The notes below the pieces were generated by a model. The model was not told the origin of the DNA. It made no database searches and saw only the letters and a list, made by a program, of their open reading frames with translations. This document shows positions 9,563 to 20,055 of a DNA stretch of 62,368 bases, piece after piece. Position 1 is the first letter of the stretch. Each line of letters starts with the position of its first letter. This stretch comes from Globisporangium splendens (lineage: Eukaryota; Oomycota; Peronosporomycetes; Pythiales; Pythiaceae), in NCBI GenBank assembly GCA_006386115.1, contig VFIW01000171.1, forward strand, positions 1-62,368, written 5' to 3'. A program made the translations under genes and the position numbers.

Positions 9563-12243
9563 TCTCGTCAACCTGGTCTAATGAGAGCCCAGAAAGTGGC
9601 CTCCGTCCTCCAGTAGATCTGCGGATCTCTTGAGAAGGAGAAATCGGTGAATCTGCGTAGGTTTCGAAATTCGATCGCACCAAGTCTCCACGTTTCTTGG
9701 GTAATAGAATCGCCAACCTGGTTACTCCTCTCTCCATTTCCGCGGATGACTGCTGACTGTGGTACCGCCGAGGCGCGTGCTCTGTTCGCGTGCCACGAGC
9801 CAACAGCGTGCGACTGGAGCGCGCCTTTTCTTTTTCCTTATCTCTCGATTTGCGCGCGCTTCAAGGTCCATTTTTTAATACAAGTCAACGGTGACGAGCG
9901 TTGCGGAACGCCTGACATAATGGATGGTGGAATGAAATCAGGTATATTAGCATTTATATAAAGGTCTATGACATGTGGAACCAGCGGCTTGGTGAGTCGC
10001 AAGACAAAAATGAGAGCTACGGAGTGCAAATCGGCATTCCTTGTCTACTCGGGTCATCATTCCCACCACCGAACGTGACGATGCTGTAGTGGCACGTGGA
10101 CTGGAGAACCGAACCAGCAGAAATCAAGTGCTTGGCGCTCTTCAGTTGATGTCATGATTGGTGATGTCAATGCTTCAATGTTTCTCTCGTTTCCGAGAAA
10201 GCTTTGTAACATCTGAACCTTATGAGCAACCTGGAACTACATGTCAGCAAAAAGGACTGAGCGAGGAGGTCCAGTAGTCTCGCCAACCAAGGGTGCAGCT
10301 TGCATTGAGCCACGTGCCATTTTGATGGGCGATCGTGCCTGGCAAAATGGAACAAGTTTGGTGGTTCACAGTCGTCTACAGCTCTTGTAGGTCAAACGAA
10401 GCGTGGAAGTCATCGATCGATGGGCAGCGGCAACTGAAAATTCGTACTGTACGCAACGAGGTGGCTCCGGTGGTGCCAACTTCAGTATACCAACTAAATA
10501 AAGCAGCTCTCTTTCAAGTCGTAGTGACATGGTAATGCTTCGCTTGACAGCAGTGTTGTCGATCTCCAGAGTACAGAACACGAGATACCCTAGATAAAAA
10601 GGTTTCATGCCAGTTTAACAATATTTGATTTCTATCACCTGGCCCGTTTATGCATCTCGCTAAAAGACGCGTGGAGACGCGTGGCTTGCACGAATAGCGA
10701 GTCAGGTGGACATCATCATGAATGATCGTAATGGCGCGGCATCTTTTCAGGATCCAACATGCTAGAAACAGGACTGTGGTCACTGGGAGACCACGATGGG
10801 GTTTGTCTCTGCCTCACGGTAGCTCCTTTATGCACGAGTCTGGACTCGGTAGTGACCGCTAAAGTGACATAGATGGACGCGGCTGATTATGAGCTCCTTT
10901 TCATCGGACCTTCCTCTTCTGCTGGAAACGACGGAAGCACCTCGTTCAGCGCATCTCGTCGACAGCCTTCGACGCCATTGGATCAAGGCACGCCTGATTT
11001 GTTTGTCTTTGCCATAATCCATTTTTTGGTGCATCTGGAGTGGGCGAGGTACAACTGTTGAGTTCACACATCGTGTTGACCCAGCCATGTCTGCGTCTAG
11101 ATTTCACCATAAATTGCGTAGGCTCAAGCAGCCTCCTCGCTTTGAAGACTTGAGAATCCTCTCCCGTTGAGTCGGTATTCGTATCTTTCCTATCTGTGTG
11201 CGAGCGAGCGAGTGGGGCATCTGACTCGGACTCAGTTGCTCTTGCTAGAGTTCCAACGCTCTCGCGCAATGAAAGTGTTTGTACCGTAAGCTTAATCAAT
11301 CTTTTAGGGACAAAGAGGGTTCACACCGCGCGCCTTGCACCAATAAGCGTCAAGAGGGGACCCGAAGAATTGACTTTCGGGTTCGTGGTGGGTGCCGACC
11401 AGTATCCATGAAGCCCATCAGCACGTGGCGACCATCGCAACGGGCGGTGTACATGGAGGTGATGCAACACTTTCGCCAAGCCAGCTGCGAAAGAAAACCA
11501 AGCTGGGTTGCCCGGGTCGGGAAGTCCAGCTCGTTCACCGTCGACTGGCCTGGGAGCCGTGTCCTTTCTGGTCCATGTTGGAGGAGTATACGAAGCTCTT
11601 CGGTGCCCCCACGAAGCGTTGATGGTCACCAACCCCAGCTGATTCGCTGCTGCCACGAGCACATAAGTCGCTTTCGGGGTGGGATCAAACGTGAATGTGT
11701 GTGTCTTTGTGGTGGTGGGTATGCACTTGTAACTCGCTCACTCCCAAGGTATCCTCGGAGGCACGTGTTTGGTTTCAGCACACGTTTGATTACAACGTGC
11801 CAGCTGCACATCCTTTCAGCTTTCTCAGTTCGTTTGACTGCAGTCAATCGATGTTGCGGCTGAGGTCATAAGCCTCAGCGTTTATTTTCTTGTGGGTTGT
11901 CGCTTGTCCCAGCGTCACGTGTCCATCCTCGACGCATCTGTTCCGCGGTTTTTAATTCTCTGCACCCTGGAAGGAGGTGGAGGAGCTTTGCGTTGAAGTG
12001 CATGGAAGGTGAGTGTGAGGGGAGGGAAGAGCTGACTCGGAAAGTCTAGGGAAGAAGGTAATAGAAATGCACCTTCGGTGCCGTTGGCTGATGGCACGCT
12101 TCTTGTCATGGCCGTTGTGGTGGTGTCGAGAAAGAAAGAAACGAGAGGGAACAGCTCTCCGGTACTACGTAGCACAGTGAAGGTCCTTTATACACTTGCC
12201 CGTCAGCCCTGGACCAACAAAATCTTTCATCCTCGTTGTCTTC
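9563..12243. other. 2.7-kb intergenic region between the divergent tetraspan genes
   Basis: No intact gene recognised. A stretch at about 11392-11640 (+) contains broken-frame fragments such as AVYMEVMQHFRQ and GGVYEALRCPHEALMVTNPS in different frames, which look like remnants of an oomycete START-domain gene. The remainder has only short open frames on both strands. No tRNA cloverleaf was seen by eye. Confidence 0.35.
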
Positions 12244-12262
12244 TTCATTCCTCAATTTGCTT
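12244..12262 (+). promoter_or_regulatory. Oomycete core promoter (Inr + FPR)
   Basis: TTCATTCCTCAATTTGCTT contains initiator TTCATTCC directly followed by CAATTTGCT. It lies about 45 bases upstream of the ATG at 12307 and matches the promoter of the paralogue in position and order, so it fixes the start of the second tetraspan gene. Confidence 0.7.
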
Positions 12263-12306
12263 TCCTCACCACCAGCATCGAAGAAATCAAGAAGAACCAA
12301 GTCGTC

Positions 12307-13410
12307 ATGGTGTTCTCGTCCATCCACCCGACCATCCGCACGGTCCAAGTCGTCTGCGCGCTCATCGCGCTCATCACCACTGCCGGAGGCTACCTCGAGT
12401 TGAGCAACGGTCAGTTGAGCAGCGCCGCCGCCATCTACGCCGAAATCGCCAACTACTCGGCCATGCTCTGCGGTCTCTTCTACGCTGTCGGTCTCGGCGT
12501 CTTCAAGAACCACGTGCGCACGCCGACGGTGGCTCACCAGCGCCTTATCGATGGTCTCCTCGTGATCGCGTTGGTGATCGGTGGTATCGTGCACCTCACC
12601 TCTGAGGCTGTTCGCGACTGCTCGTCGATCAACTCGATGTTCCTCGGCATCCACGGTCAGGGTCTCTTCAGTTGCTCCAAGATGACTACTGGTATCGTGT
12701 TGACGTTCGTGTCTGCGGCGTTGTTCCTCATCACTTTGGTGTGGAGCTACATGACTGCGTCGGCCGCCACCCCAGCCAACGAAGAAGAACCACCAGCCGC
12801 TGTCGCCATGGGCTACGCTGAAGCCGGCACTCCTGGTCTCAAGGCTGATTTGATCGGCTCGGAGCAAACTGAGTTGTCTGCGAAGCGTCTCCACACGCTC
12901 CGTCTTGCTCGCCGCAGCGGTCGCGTGCTCCAGCTCGTGACTTCGGTTGCCGCCTTGGTCACCACGGTCGCGGGCTACCGCCACTACTACACGGGTCAGT
13001 ACGTGAGCGTGTCGGCCACCACGACGATCTTGATCACCTACACGGGTGTGGTTTACTCGTTCTGGCAGGTGATGGCGGTGGAATCGTTCCAATTGTGCCG
13101 TGCGCCAAAGGTGTCGGTCGAACGCTTCGTGGACGGTGTGCTTGCTGTGGCGCTCGTTGTGGCTGGCAGCGTGTTCGCGACCTCGTCCCGTGTCAAGAAC
13201 TGTGACGAGTTGAACGACAAGTTTGCCGTCAACCACGGTTCGGATTTGTTCCGCTGCGGTGCGATGGACTCTGGCGTCGTGTTCGCGTATGTCGCGGTGG
13301 CGATGTTCCTGATCACGTTCGCGTTGAGCTTCGCGTACGGCAAGTCGGCGGACGTGACGCGCAACACGCACACCACGGCTGAGGACAACGTGCAGGAATC
13401 GCAAGCGTAG
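12307..13410 (+). CDS. Eight-transmembrane tetraspan-like protein, paralogue of 8425-9507
   Basis: About 367 residues, one exon, again two four-helix units. Helices include VCALIALITTAGGYLELS, VLTFVSAALFLITLVWSY, VTSVAALVTTVAGY and VAVAMFLITFALSF. The paired cysteines (VRDC...LFSC; VKNC...LFRCG) and the linker (TPGLKADLIG) align with the paralogue. The start at 12307 rather than 12196 is set by the promoter 45 bases upstream and by alignment of the two proteins. The two genes are divergently oriented and about 2.8 kb apart. The first 240 bases or so of coding sequence are nearly identical while the rest has diverged, which suggests recent gene conversion. Function is unknown. Confidence 0.82.
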   Translation: MVFSSIHPTIRTVQVVCALIALITTAGGYLELSNGQLSSAAAIYAEIANYSAMLCGLFYAVGLGVFKNHVRTPTVAHQRLIDGLLVIALVIGGIVHLTSEAVRDCSSINSMFLGIHGQGLFSCSKMTTGIVLTFVSAALFLITLVWSYMTASAATPANEEEPPAAVAMGYAEAGTPGLKADLIGSEQTELSAKRLHTLRLARRSGRVLQLVTSVAALVTTVAGYRHYYTGQYVSVSATTTILITYTGVVYSFWQVMAVESFQLCRAPKVSVERFVDGVLAVALVVAGSVFATSSRVKNCDELNDKFAVNHGSDLFRCGAMDSGVVFAYVAVAMFLITFALSFAYGKSADVTRNTHTTAEDNVQESQA

Positions 13411-13839
13411 GCATTTTTGCTTCGTAGCCACGTGATTGTTGACAACTAGTTCGGCTTGTGTGAGTTTTAGTAGTTGATGGGATACAGCATAATTGCTCAA
13501 ACAAGATACAAACAAACGATACTTTTTGAAATGCCAATCGACTCTGTAAATCAGTTTTGTTCGATTTCTTAAACGTTGATAAAAGTAGTCAGAAGTGGTT
13601 AGGGTATCAGCAAAACATCGCATGTCGATTTTTTCAAAATACCAAATGTATACCGCAATTAATTGCACAGTATAATTTTCGAAATGATCTTGGAGTCTCT
13701 GCCACAGAATGCAAGATGAACGCAGCAGTGAATGTCTGACGCAAATATGAAATTATCTTATTGTTGCCCTCGGATGCAAATACGCTACGCATGTTCGTGC
13801 AAAAAGTCTCAGCCGTATCTGTAAGTGAGACGGAAGTGC
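13411..13839. other. Convergent intergenic stretch
   Basis: About 430 AT-rich bases between the second tetraspan gene and the end of a minus-strand tyrosinase. No feature seen. Confidence 0.4.
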
Positions 13840-15531
13840 CTACGCAGACGACTTCGTTGGAAGAGGGCACCCGAACGATGCCATCATCGTCTCCTTCCAG
13901 TCCACGAGCGCAATCGTGTCATGGCCGCAGAGAATCGCGTCGACAATGACCTTGCAACGTGGGGGTTGCGTGATGTTGAAGTTCTTTTTGAACGTCGCCG
14001 AGTAGTCCTTCACGCCGCCAAGGCACTCGTCCTGGAACATGCACGACATCTTCTCTTGCTCCGAGATGATGCTTCCGGCATCCGTCCCGACTTCGGCCAC
14101 GAGAAGATCGTTTGTAGCCACGGTGAATGTGCTCACGGCTTCCGACGACGCCTCGAGCGTCGTGTTCACGGTGGCAACGAGCAGGATGGCCGAGTCGGAA
14201 GACGTCGCATTGGTCGCGATGGAAATCGCATTCTAACTGCTGCTGGTGGTATTCAACGTCACAAGTACAAGCTCACCCGACGACACAGTAGTGACGTTAG
14301 AAGTCGAGTCGGTGTTTAGCGCCGACGTGTTGAACGCGTGGCTTGCGGCGTCGATCGCGGCGGTGAGCGTATCTTCGAGACGACGCCGCTGCGACGATGA
14401 CGTGTTCTCAATTACGGTGTCACTCGTGACGACAGCACCGCAGTTGACGTACATATCACTCAGCAACTCCTGGTAAACATACGCGTAACTGCTTGAGCCG
14501 AGATCGTTGTGGTCCATCAGCGCAACAAATCGAGTTGGGACGCCAGAGAAGTACTTGCCGATGACTTTGTCAGTTGCTCCTGCTTTCGGATTCTTGCCAT
14601 TGAGACCCGTTCGCATCGTGACATTGTCGTAAGGATTGAACGCGCCTCCGTTGCGGCGCTCGCACGAAGTCCAATCGATTGTACTATTTGCCTTCTCAGC
14701 GAGCGTCATTTTGTTGGTTCCAACCTTGCACTTGTGGAAGATCGTGTGGAGGAGGTCGACCATCGCGTGGTGGGACCAGAAAACGGGATCAGCGGGTGAC
14801 GCAAAGGTGGCCATGGCACCATCCAAGTTGGCGTGGATGTTGTTGTGTGCACCTTCCTCGACCACTTGCGACATCTCCGCGATGTTGGCGGAACCGAAAA
14901 GCTGGCTGGCCACCGATGCGTAGCTTGCTGGACCTGGGAGCGTCGTGTATTTCCATCCACCTCGGGTCAGTTTCTTCGCGCACCTGGTGCCAGTCACTCC
15001 ACTGTTCTGACAAAAGTGGTCCAGTGGACTTTTCGCCATGTATACACCCCATGTGTCTTGGCCATTGATCTGCAAGTACTTTTGACTGGTCCCGCTGGAT
15101 CCACCGAGTGCGCGGAGCGCGTACGAGCAATCCAGCATGTTCTTGCACTGGCCACTCACAAAGCGGTTGTAGTCACTGACCCAGTCCCAGTACGGCATCG
15201 TCACGCACGCATACTGACTGCCTTGGCCACGGAGCATGTTCTCAAACACGACGAGAAGCATGCGGTGCCAGTAAATGAACATGCACTGGCGATGAGCTTC
15301 CATCTCCGACATCATCTCCGCGTGCATCTCGACAAACTTGATGTACGCACCCGAGTCCATGGCCGCGGCGATCGCGTTCTTGTAAGTAGTTGTCTCTGCT
15401 GAAGCCATCGCCGCCCACGATTTGCGCAGACGAGGACCACATGACATGGTCCGGGCGCTGGTGAAGCTAGAGCTCGATGGCGAGAGGAGCGCGGTGAGAG
15501 CAGCCCAGAAGAGGAAGCCGGAGGTCTTCAT
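13840..15531 (-). CDS. Secreted tyrosinase with an in-frame TAG before the C-terminal cysteine module
   Basis: The ATG at 15531 opens a signal peptide (MKTSGFLFWAALTALLSPSS). CuA has VEMH, EAHRQCMFIYWHRML and CuB has EGAHNNIH and FWSHHAMVDLLHTIFHKC, so the catalytic part looks complete. The uninterrupted frame ends at TAG 14233-14235 (432 residues). The same frame then stays open to 13840 and encodes the C-terminal module found in the other tyrosinases (EQEKMSCMFQDECLGGVKDY). The stop therefore cuts one continuous gene. It may be a CAG-to-TAG nonsense change, a read-through codon, or the end of a very short 36-nt GT-TAG interval (14233-14268) that would keep the frame if spliced. The truncated product should still hold both copper sites. 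Promoter-like GCTCATTTTGCCACC lies about 75 bases upstream of the start. Confidence 0.85.
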
Positions 15532-15601
15532 GATTAGCTGGGAAGCAAAAAGTGACTGGAAAAAGATACCCGGACTGATCGGGTAGTGGCTCTTGATACT
15601 C

Positions 15602-15616
15602 GGTGGCAAAATGAGC
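15602..15616 (-). promoter_or_regulatory. Possible initiator of the minus-strand tyrosinase
   Basis: On the minus strand GCTCATTTTGCCACC matches the GCTCATTYY oomycete initiator. It lies about 75 bases upstream of the ATG at 15531. The CAWTTT flanking element is not clear. Confidence 0.4.
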
Positions 15617-17079
15617 AATGGGCAGATAACTGAATCGCTGTGCCTCAGGAACCAACATTTCCTCCACATTTCACGTCGTCCTTGTGGAGGCATAGAGCTT
15701 TTTTTTCTCCCGAAATTCGAGGTGTCCAACCCCCAACCCAGGCTCTAACTATACACCCTGGTCAACCTCAGGATCGTGTTCTGTCGCTTCCACACCTTTA
15801 CGTGGTAGAGCATACCAAAATCGTGCCATTTGCCTGTGAATGTCTCGAGGACATCAGCAGTAATGCCTCCTTTGGGAGCACAACAGCCGAAATGCTGCAC
15901 CTGCAGTTGCAGAGAGCATATGAGATAGCTTTAGCCCCAAAGCACCTGTATTTCTGGTGGCTTCAGATAGCCTACCACAAATATGGATAAGTTGAAACAG
16001 GATAATACGGGAGCTGCAGAAACCATATCAATGGAAAGAGCCGAAATTACACTTCTTCATATTTATCCTGAAATTATTGGATCGATCTGAACTTCTCGTT
16101 CGTCAGTGCATTTTGCCTCCAGTCGTGTAGGTGCTTTGTATCATTTCTGCCCAAGTCACCTGGATTCAGCGCGTAGATATGAACGGAGGAAGCAGATTCA
16201 TAAGTGTGGTTGCGGTGGACCGACGCGGCTCAGGTCAGCTGGAAATACGAGAGAGAGAGCACTTCCGCGCGTCCACGCACTGAGGCTTCCGCAATCAGAA
16301 GGAGGCAGGTACCAGGTGGTTGAGGACGTCACAGGGAACACAGCTGAGGCAACTGGTTGAGCTTGGCTACGCAGATAACCGGTTGCAGTGAACTCCTGTC
16401 TCGAGATGGGAGGCATGATTTATTGCACTCTCAAAGCGTATATTAAAGCGCTTGCGCAGCAAACACAACGTTGTAACTTGCATTTGTAAGAGCACAACGA
16501 CCTTGAGTGTCAAGCTAGACAAAGTCACATGGTCTGTCTTGCGCGCAAACAACAACAATCTTGCAGAGCACATGCACATTGGGAGTCCCTTTGGTAATAC
16601 AAAATAGGACTGCTTTAAATGCTGAAAGGGACTTGCGGTAGTGCCGTTGGGCACCAGGCGCCTTGAGAAGGCTTGGGGAGTTGGACCACCAGCGTGATAC
16701 CCGAGCTGCAAGGAGGGTGCCAGTGGTTCGGCATCACTGACACCAATTTTCCTGATACCGTATCAGAATCTGTAGCCATCTCTTCCAACCTCTCTAAATC
16801 GAATAAAAAGGTCTGTTTGAACAGTCCAACCCACCTCCCACGTGTACCCGCTTTAAAGAGGGTGTGTCAGCACTCTGTCTCTTCTCTTAGATACGAAACT
16901 TCGAGAACCTTCCGATACTTTGCGACTCGAAAAGTGACGGCAAGATTGGCACCACCACGCTCGCCCATCTTGCAGCGTCTCTCGGTCTGCCTGCCCAGTC
17001 TCCATCCCTCTGCCGCTCTATCAGTGCAGTGGCGCTTCGCTCGACCCGCGTCTTTCGTTTCCTTCCCCTAAGCAGACGA
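15617..17079. other. 1.46-kb intergenic region between divergent genes
   Basis: Between the minus-strand tyrosinase and the plus-strand Hikeshi gene. Only short open frames without recognisable domains (for example 16106-16360, +). The last 100 bases before 17080 are pyrimidine-rich and probably carry the Hikeshi promoter. Confidence 0.4.
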
Positions 17080-17812
17080 TGATGAACGGCGGCATCGCGC
17101 AATTCGGACTCGTGATCGCCGGACGGCCCGTGCTCACCGACTTTAGGTGCAGCAGCGCTCTGCATATGCGTATAAACCGATTCGTAGCGTGTATGTGCAC
17201 GTACTGACGCTCTTTTCGTTTGTGTGTATGCGGTGGGTAGAGAGATCGGTCCGATGCACTATGTGGTCGAGATCGGCGACCCGACGCTCGTGACCGACCT
17301 CACGTTCTTCCTGTTGCCGAACTCGCCCGTACCGCTCGGATATGGAGGTAAGTGAGACACGATCTTGTCGTCTTCATGTGGCACTATTGAGGTCTTAATT
17401 TCTCATTTGTGGATGCGTATATGCTCATGTAGCGGTGCTATACTTTGCGGTGCCATCGCTGCAGAACTGGCAATTGCTCGGCACGGTGTTTGGCGAGAAG
17501 CCGAGCGCGATCTTCCGCACTGGGTGGCCGACGCACCCGGACGTCGTGGGGCAGCCGGTGCTGCAGCTCGGCGTGTCGATCGAGAGCCTCGACAACGTCA
17601 AGAACCTGGGTATCGAGGCGAGCGGCTTCGCTGAGCGCAAGGAGTTCGCGCTCAAGATCGCGATGGACTTATTTAATTACATGAGCTCGTTCTCGACGAG
17701 CACCAACCAGGCGTACATGACGATCCCGACGAACCTGCTCGACCGCTGGATCGAGCGCTTCGAGGCCAAGTACAAGCGCGACCCGAACTTTATGCTCAAG
17801 AACCAGCAATAA
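17080..17812 (+). CDS. Hikeshi / OPI10-family nuclear import carrier of Hsp70, 3 exons
   Basis: Model: join(17080..17147, 17241..17347, 17433..17812), 184 residues, close to human Hikeshi (197). The N terminus IAQFGLVIAGRPVLTDF, then VLYFAVPSLQNWQLLGTVFG, EKPSAIFRTGW, LGVSIESLDNVKNL, FNYMSSF and LLDRWIERFEAKYKRDPNF follow the family in order. Introns are 93 and 85 bp with phases 2 and 1. Two adjacent ATGs start the frame. In other eukaryotes Hikeshi carries Hsp70 into the nucleus during heat stress; that role is inherited from the family and nothing in the local sequence tests it. Confidence 0.88.
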
Positions 17813-18060
17813 ATAGGATGGATGTATGATTTTGTGTGACCTGACAAAGAGAAGAACAAGCGAAAATACAAGCTAGAGAGCGACAGCATGCATGCAGCGT
17901 AATGACAATGACACAAGTTTTTGAAACATAGCTCTTCAAATGGACACTTTAGTTGACTTCAGTAAGCGATAAACTCATTTCCATTGTAGCTTTGTTTGCT
18001 TTTGTATTATTGATGTATCAAAACTTGCAACAAACGCATTATCTCACACTCTTTCTCCTC

Positions 18061-19989
18061 TTAGTAGGCCGATTTATTCTTGCCCTCAGAAGAATCGTCC
18101 GACTCATCGCTCTGCTTGGCGTTGTTCTTGGTGGTGGTGGTCGCGGCGGTGACGCTGCCGCTCGAGTAGCTCTGCTTGGGGCTGTTGTTGCTCGTCACTG
18201 GGACCACTGGGACCGGAGCATTATCCCGTGAAGGACAGCCAAACGTCTTGCCCATGGCCGTTCGCCAGTCGCCAATGCAGATGGATTGCTTGCCCGCCTT
18301 GATCTCGTCGACAATGATCTTGCAGCGGGGCGAGGTCGCGCCCCAGGTCTTCTTGAACTCTGGAGTGTAGTCCTTCACGCCACCGAGACACTCGTCCTGG
18401 AAGACGCACGACATTCTCTCGATCTCGTCCATGGACTTTTGCGATTGGCCACCAAGCTGTTGGGTCATCTCGTCATACCACTGCTCGACAACCTTGGTGG
18501 ACTCGTCGCAGTCCTTGTCCACGAGCACCACGTCCACTGCATCAGGATTACTGGACATCGTAGCTGCTGGGTCGGTTGAGTTACCGGTCTCTTGTTGCAC
18601 TGGGGAGTTGCTCGCTTCGGCATTGGAGGTAGCAGTGGCTGCTGGATCAGCGTACGCATTGTTCGATTGCTCTGGCGAGTTGTAGTCTGCAGCACGCACT
18701 TTGCCCGCGCTGACTTCAGCATCCTCATTGTTGCCCTGGTCGGCCAACTTGCGTCCCCATGGCCACCAAGGCCATCTCCAGCCTCGTTGCGGCGTCGGTG
18801 CTGGAGTTGGCGATGCGGTCGGGCGGAAAGTAGCAGCTGGAGCTGGGTTCGGTTGATTGTTGTTCGTGGCGGGAGCTGGGGCGGAGGCTTGCTGGCCATC
18901 GCAGTTGGTGTACATGGTCGCGAGGTAGCCACTGAGCTCGTACGAGTAGCTGCTCGTGCCCAGGTCACGAATGTCCATGAGGTCTGCAAACCGGTTCGGC
19001 ACATTCTGGAAGTACTGGCCAATGAGCTGATCCTGGCTGCCCTGAATGGGGTTTCGGCCACCTTGACCCGTGCGCATGGTGATCACATCGGCGGGGTTGA
19101 ACGGACCGCCGTTGCTTCTTCGGCTGCACGACGTCCATGCAACTGGGTGGGACGCCTTCTGTTCAAACGTCATGCGCGTGGTTCCAACGCGGCATTTGTG
19201 GAAAATGACGTGCAACGCATCGATCATCGCGTGGTGCGACCAGAACACTGGGTCCGACGGAGACGTGAACGTCGAGATGGCGCCATCCAGAGCCGCGTGC
19301 ACGTTGTTGTGTACACCCTGCTCCAGTGTCGGCGAGAACTGACCGATGTTCCTGCCCGTGAAAACCTGGTTACGTACCGACGCGTAACTAGCTGATCCTG
19401 GAAGCCGCGTGCTCGCCCATGGACCGCGAGTCAGGCACCGCGCACACGAGTTGCCGCGAACGGCGCTGCTTTCACAGAAATGGTCGAGTGGGTACACGTT
19501 GACACACGCGCCAGCTGTTTGAATGCCGTTGATCGTGAGTTGTCTGCTCCGGGTACCCGACGGAACGCCGCCGAGCTCGCCGATGATCGCAGAGCAGTCG
19601 GCGATGCTCCTGCACTGGTTGTTGGTCATGCGGTTGTGCGCCGTGATCCAGTCCCAGTACGGGATCGTCACGCACGCATACTGACTGCCCTGACCGCGCA
19701 GCATGTTTTCAAACACGACGAGCATCAGGCGGTGCCAGTAGATGAACATGCACTGCTGATGCGCCTCCATCTCGGAGCGCATCTCCGTGTGCATCTCGAC
19801 GAACTTGATGTACGCGCCCGAGTCCATGGCCGCAGCGATCGCACCCTTGTACGTGTTCTTGTCCTGGGTCGAGAGGCTGTCCCAGTTGCGGCGTGTGCGG
19901 CTCCCGCACGATGACTGCGCGTCCGCGACGGGGCTCCACAGCGCGAGCACCGCGACCAGCAGCAGCGAGCCCCACGTCCAGACCTTCAT
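18061..19989 (-). CDS. Secreted tyrosinase with charged C-terminal tail
   Basis: About 642 residues, one exon. The ATG at 19989 precedes a signal peptide (VWTWGSLLLVAVLALWSPV); a further in-frame ATG at 20058 would mask it. CuA shows VEMH and EAHQQCMFIYWHRLM; CuB shows QGVHNNVH and FWSHHAMIDALHVIFHKC. A Pro/Ala/Thr linker (FRPTASPTPAPTPQRGW) and a Ser/Asn/Thr-rich stretch lead to the C-terminal cysteine module (FQDECLGGVKDYTPEFKK, SPRCKIIVDEI, FGCPS). The final 50 residues are rich in Ser, Thr, Lys and Asp. The enzyme parts are intact, unlike the TAG-interrupted copy at 13840-15531 in the same orientation, from which Hikeshi separates it. Confidence 0.93.
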   Translation of the reverse strand: MKVWTWGSLLLVAVLALWSPVADAQSSCGSRTRRNWDSLSTQDKNTYKGAIAAAMDSGAYIKFVEMHTEMRSEMEAHQQCMFIYWHRLMLVVFENMLRGQGSQYACVTIPYWDWITAHNRMTNNQCRSIADCSAIIGELGGVPSGTRSRQLTINGIQTAGACVNVYPLDHFCESSAVRGNSCARCLTRGPWASTRLPGSASYASVRNQVFTGRNIGQFSPTLEQGVHNNVHAALDGAISTFTSPSDPVFWSHHAMIDALHVIFHKCRVGTTRMTFEQKASHPVAWTSCSRRSNGGPFNPADVITMRTGQGGRNPIQGSQDQLIGQYFQNVPNRFADLMDIRDLGTSSYSYELSGYLATMYTNCDGQQASAPAPATNNNQPNPAPAATFRPTASPTPAPTPQRGWRWPWWPWGRKLADQGNNEDAEVSAGKVRAADYNSPEQSNNAYADPAATATSNAEASNSPVQQETGNSTDPAATMSSNPDAVDVVLVDKDCDESTKVVEQWYDEMTQQLGGQSQKSMDEIERMSCVFQDECLGGVKDYTPEFKKTWGATSPRCKIIVDEIKAGKQSICIGDWRTAMGKTFGCPSRDNAPVPVVPVTSNNSPKQSYSSGSVTAATTTTKNNAKQSDESDDSSEGKNKSAY

Positions 19990-20037
19990 GCTGTCCCGAG
20001 TTGATAATCCCTCTCCTTTGACGTTCGGCGCGTGCCT

Positions 20038-20055
20038 CAAAACGTAGAATGAGAG
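20038..20055 (-). promoter_or_regulatory. Oomycete core promoter of the tyrosinase at 18061-19989
   Basis: On the minus strand CTCTCATTCTACGTTTTG has initiator TCATTCT and a T-rich flanking element. It lies about 50-65 bases upstream of the ATG at 19989 and supports that start. Confidence 0.5.

Noticed and set aside
12106..13668. 520-codon minus-strand frame over the second tetraspan gene
   Set aside because: Antisense of GC-biased third positions. It repeats the same His/Arg-rich shadow pattern as at 8410-9561.
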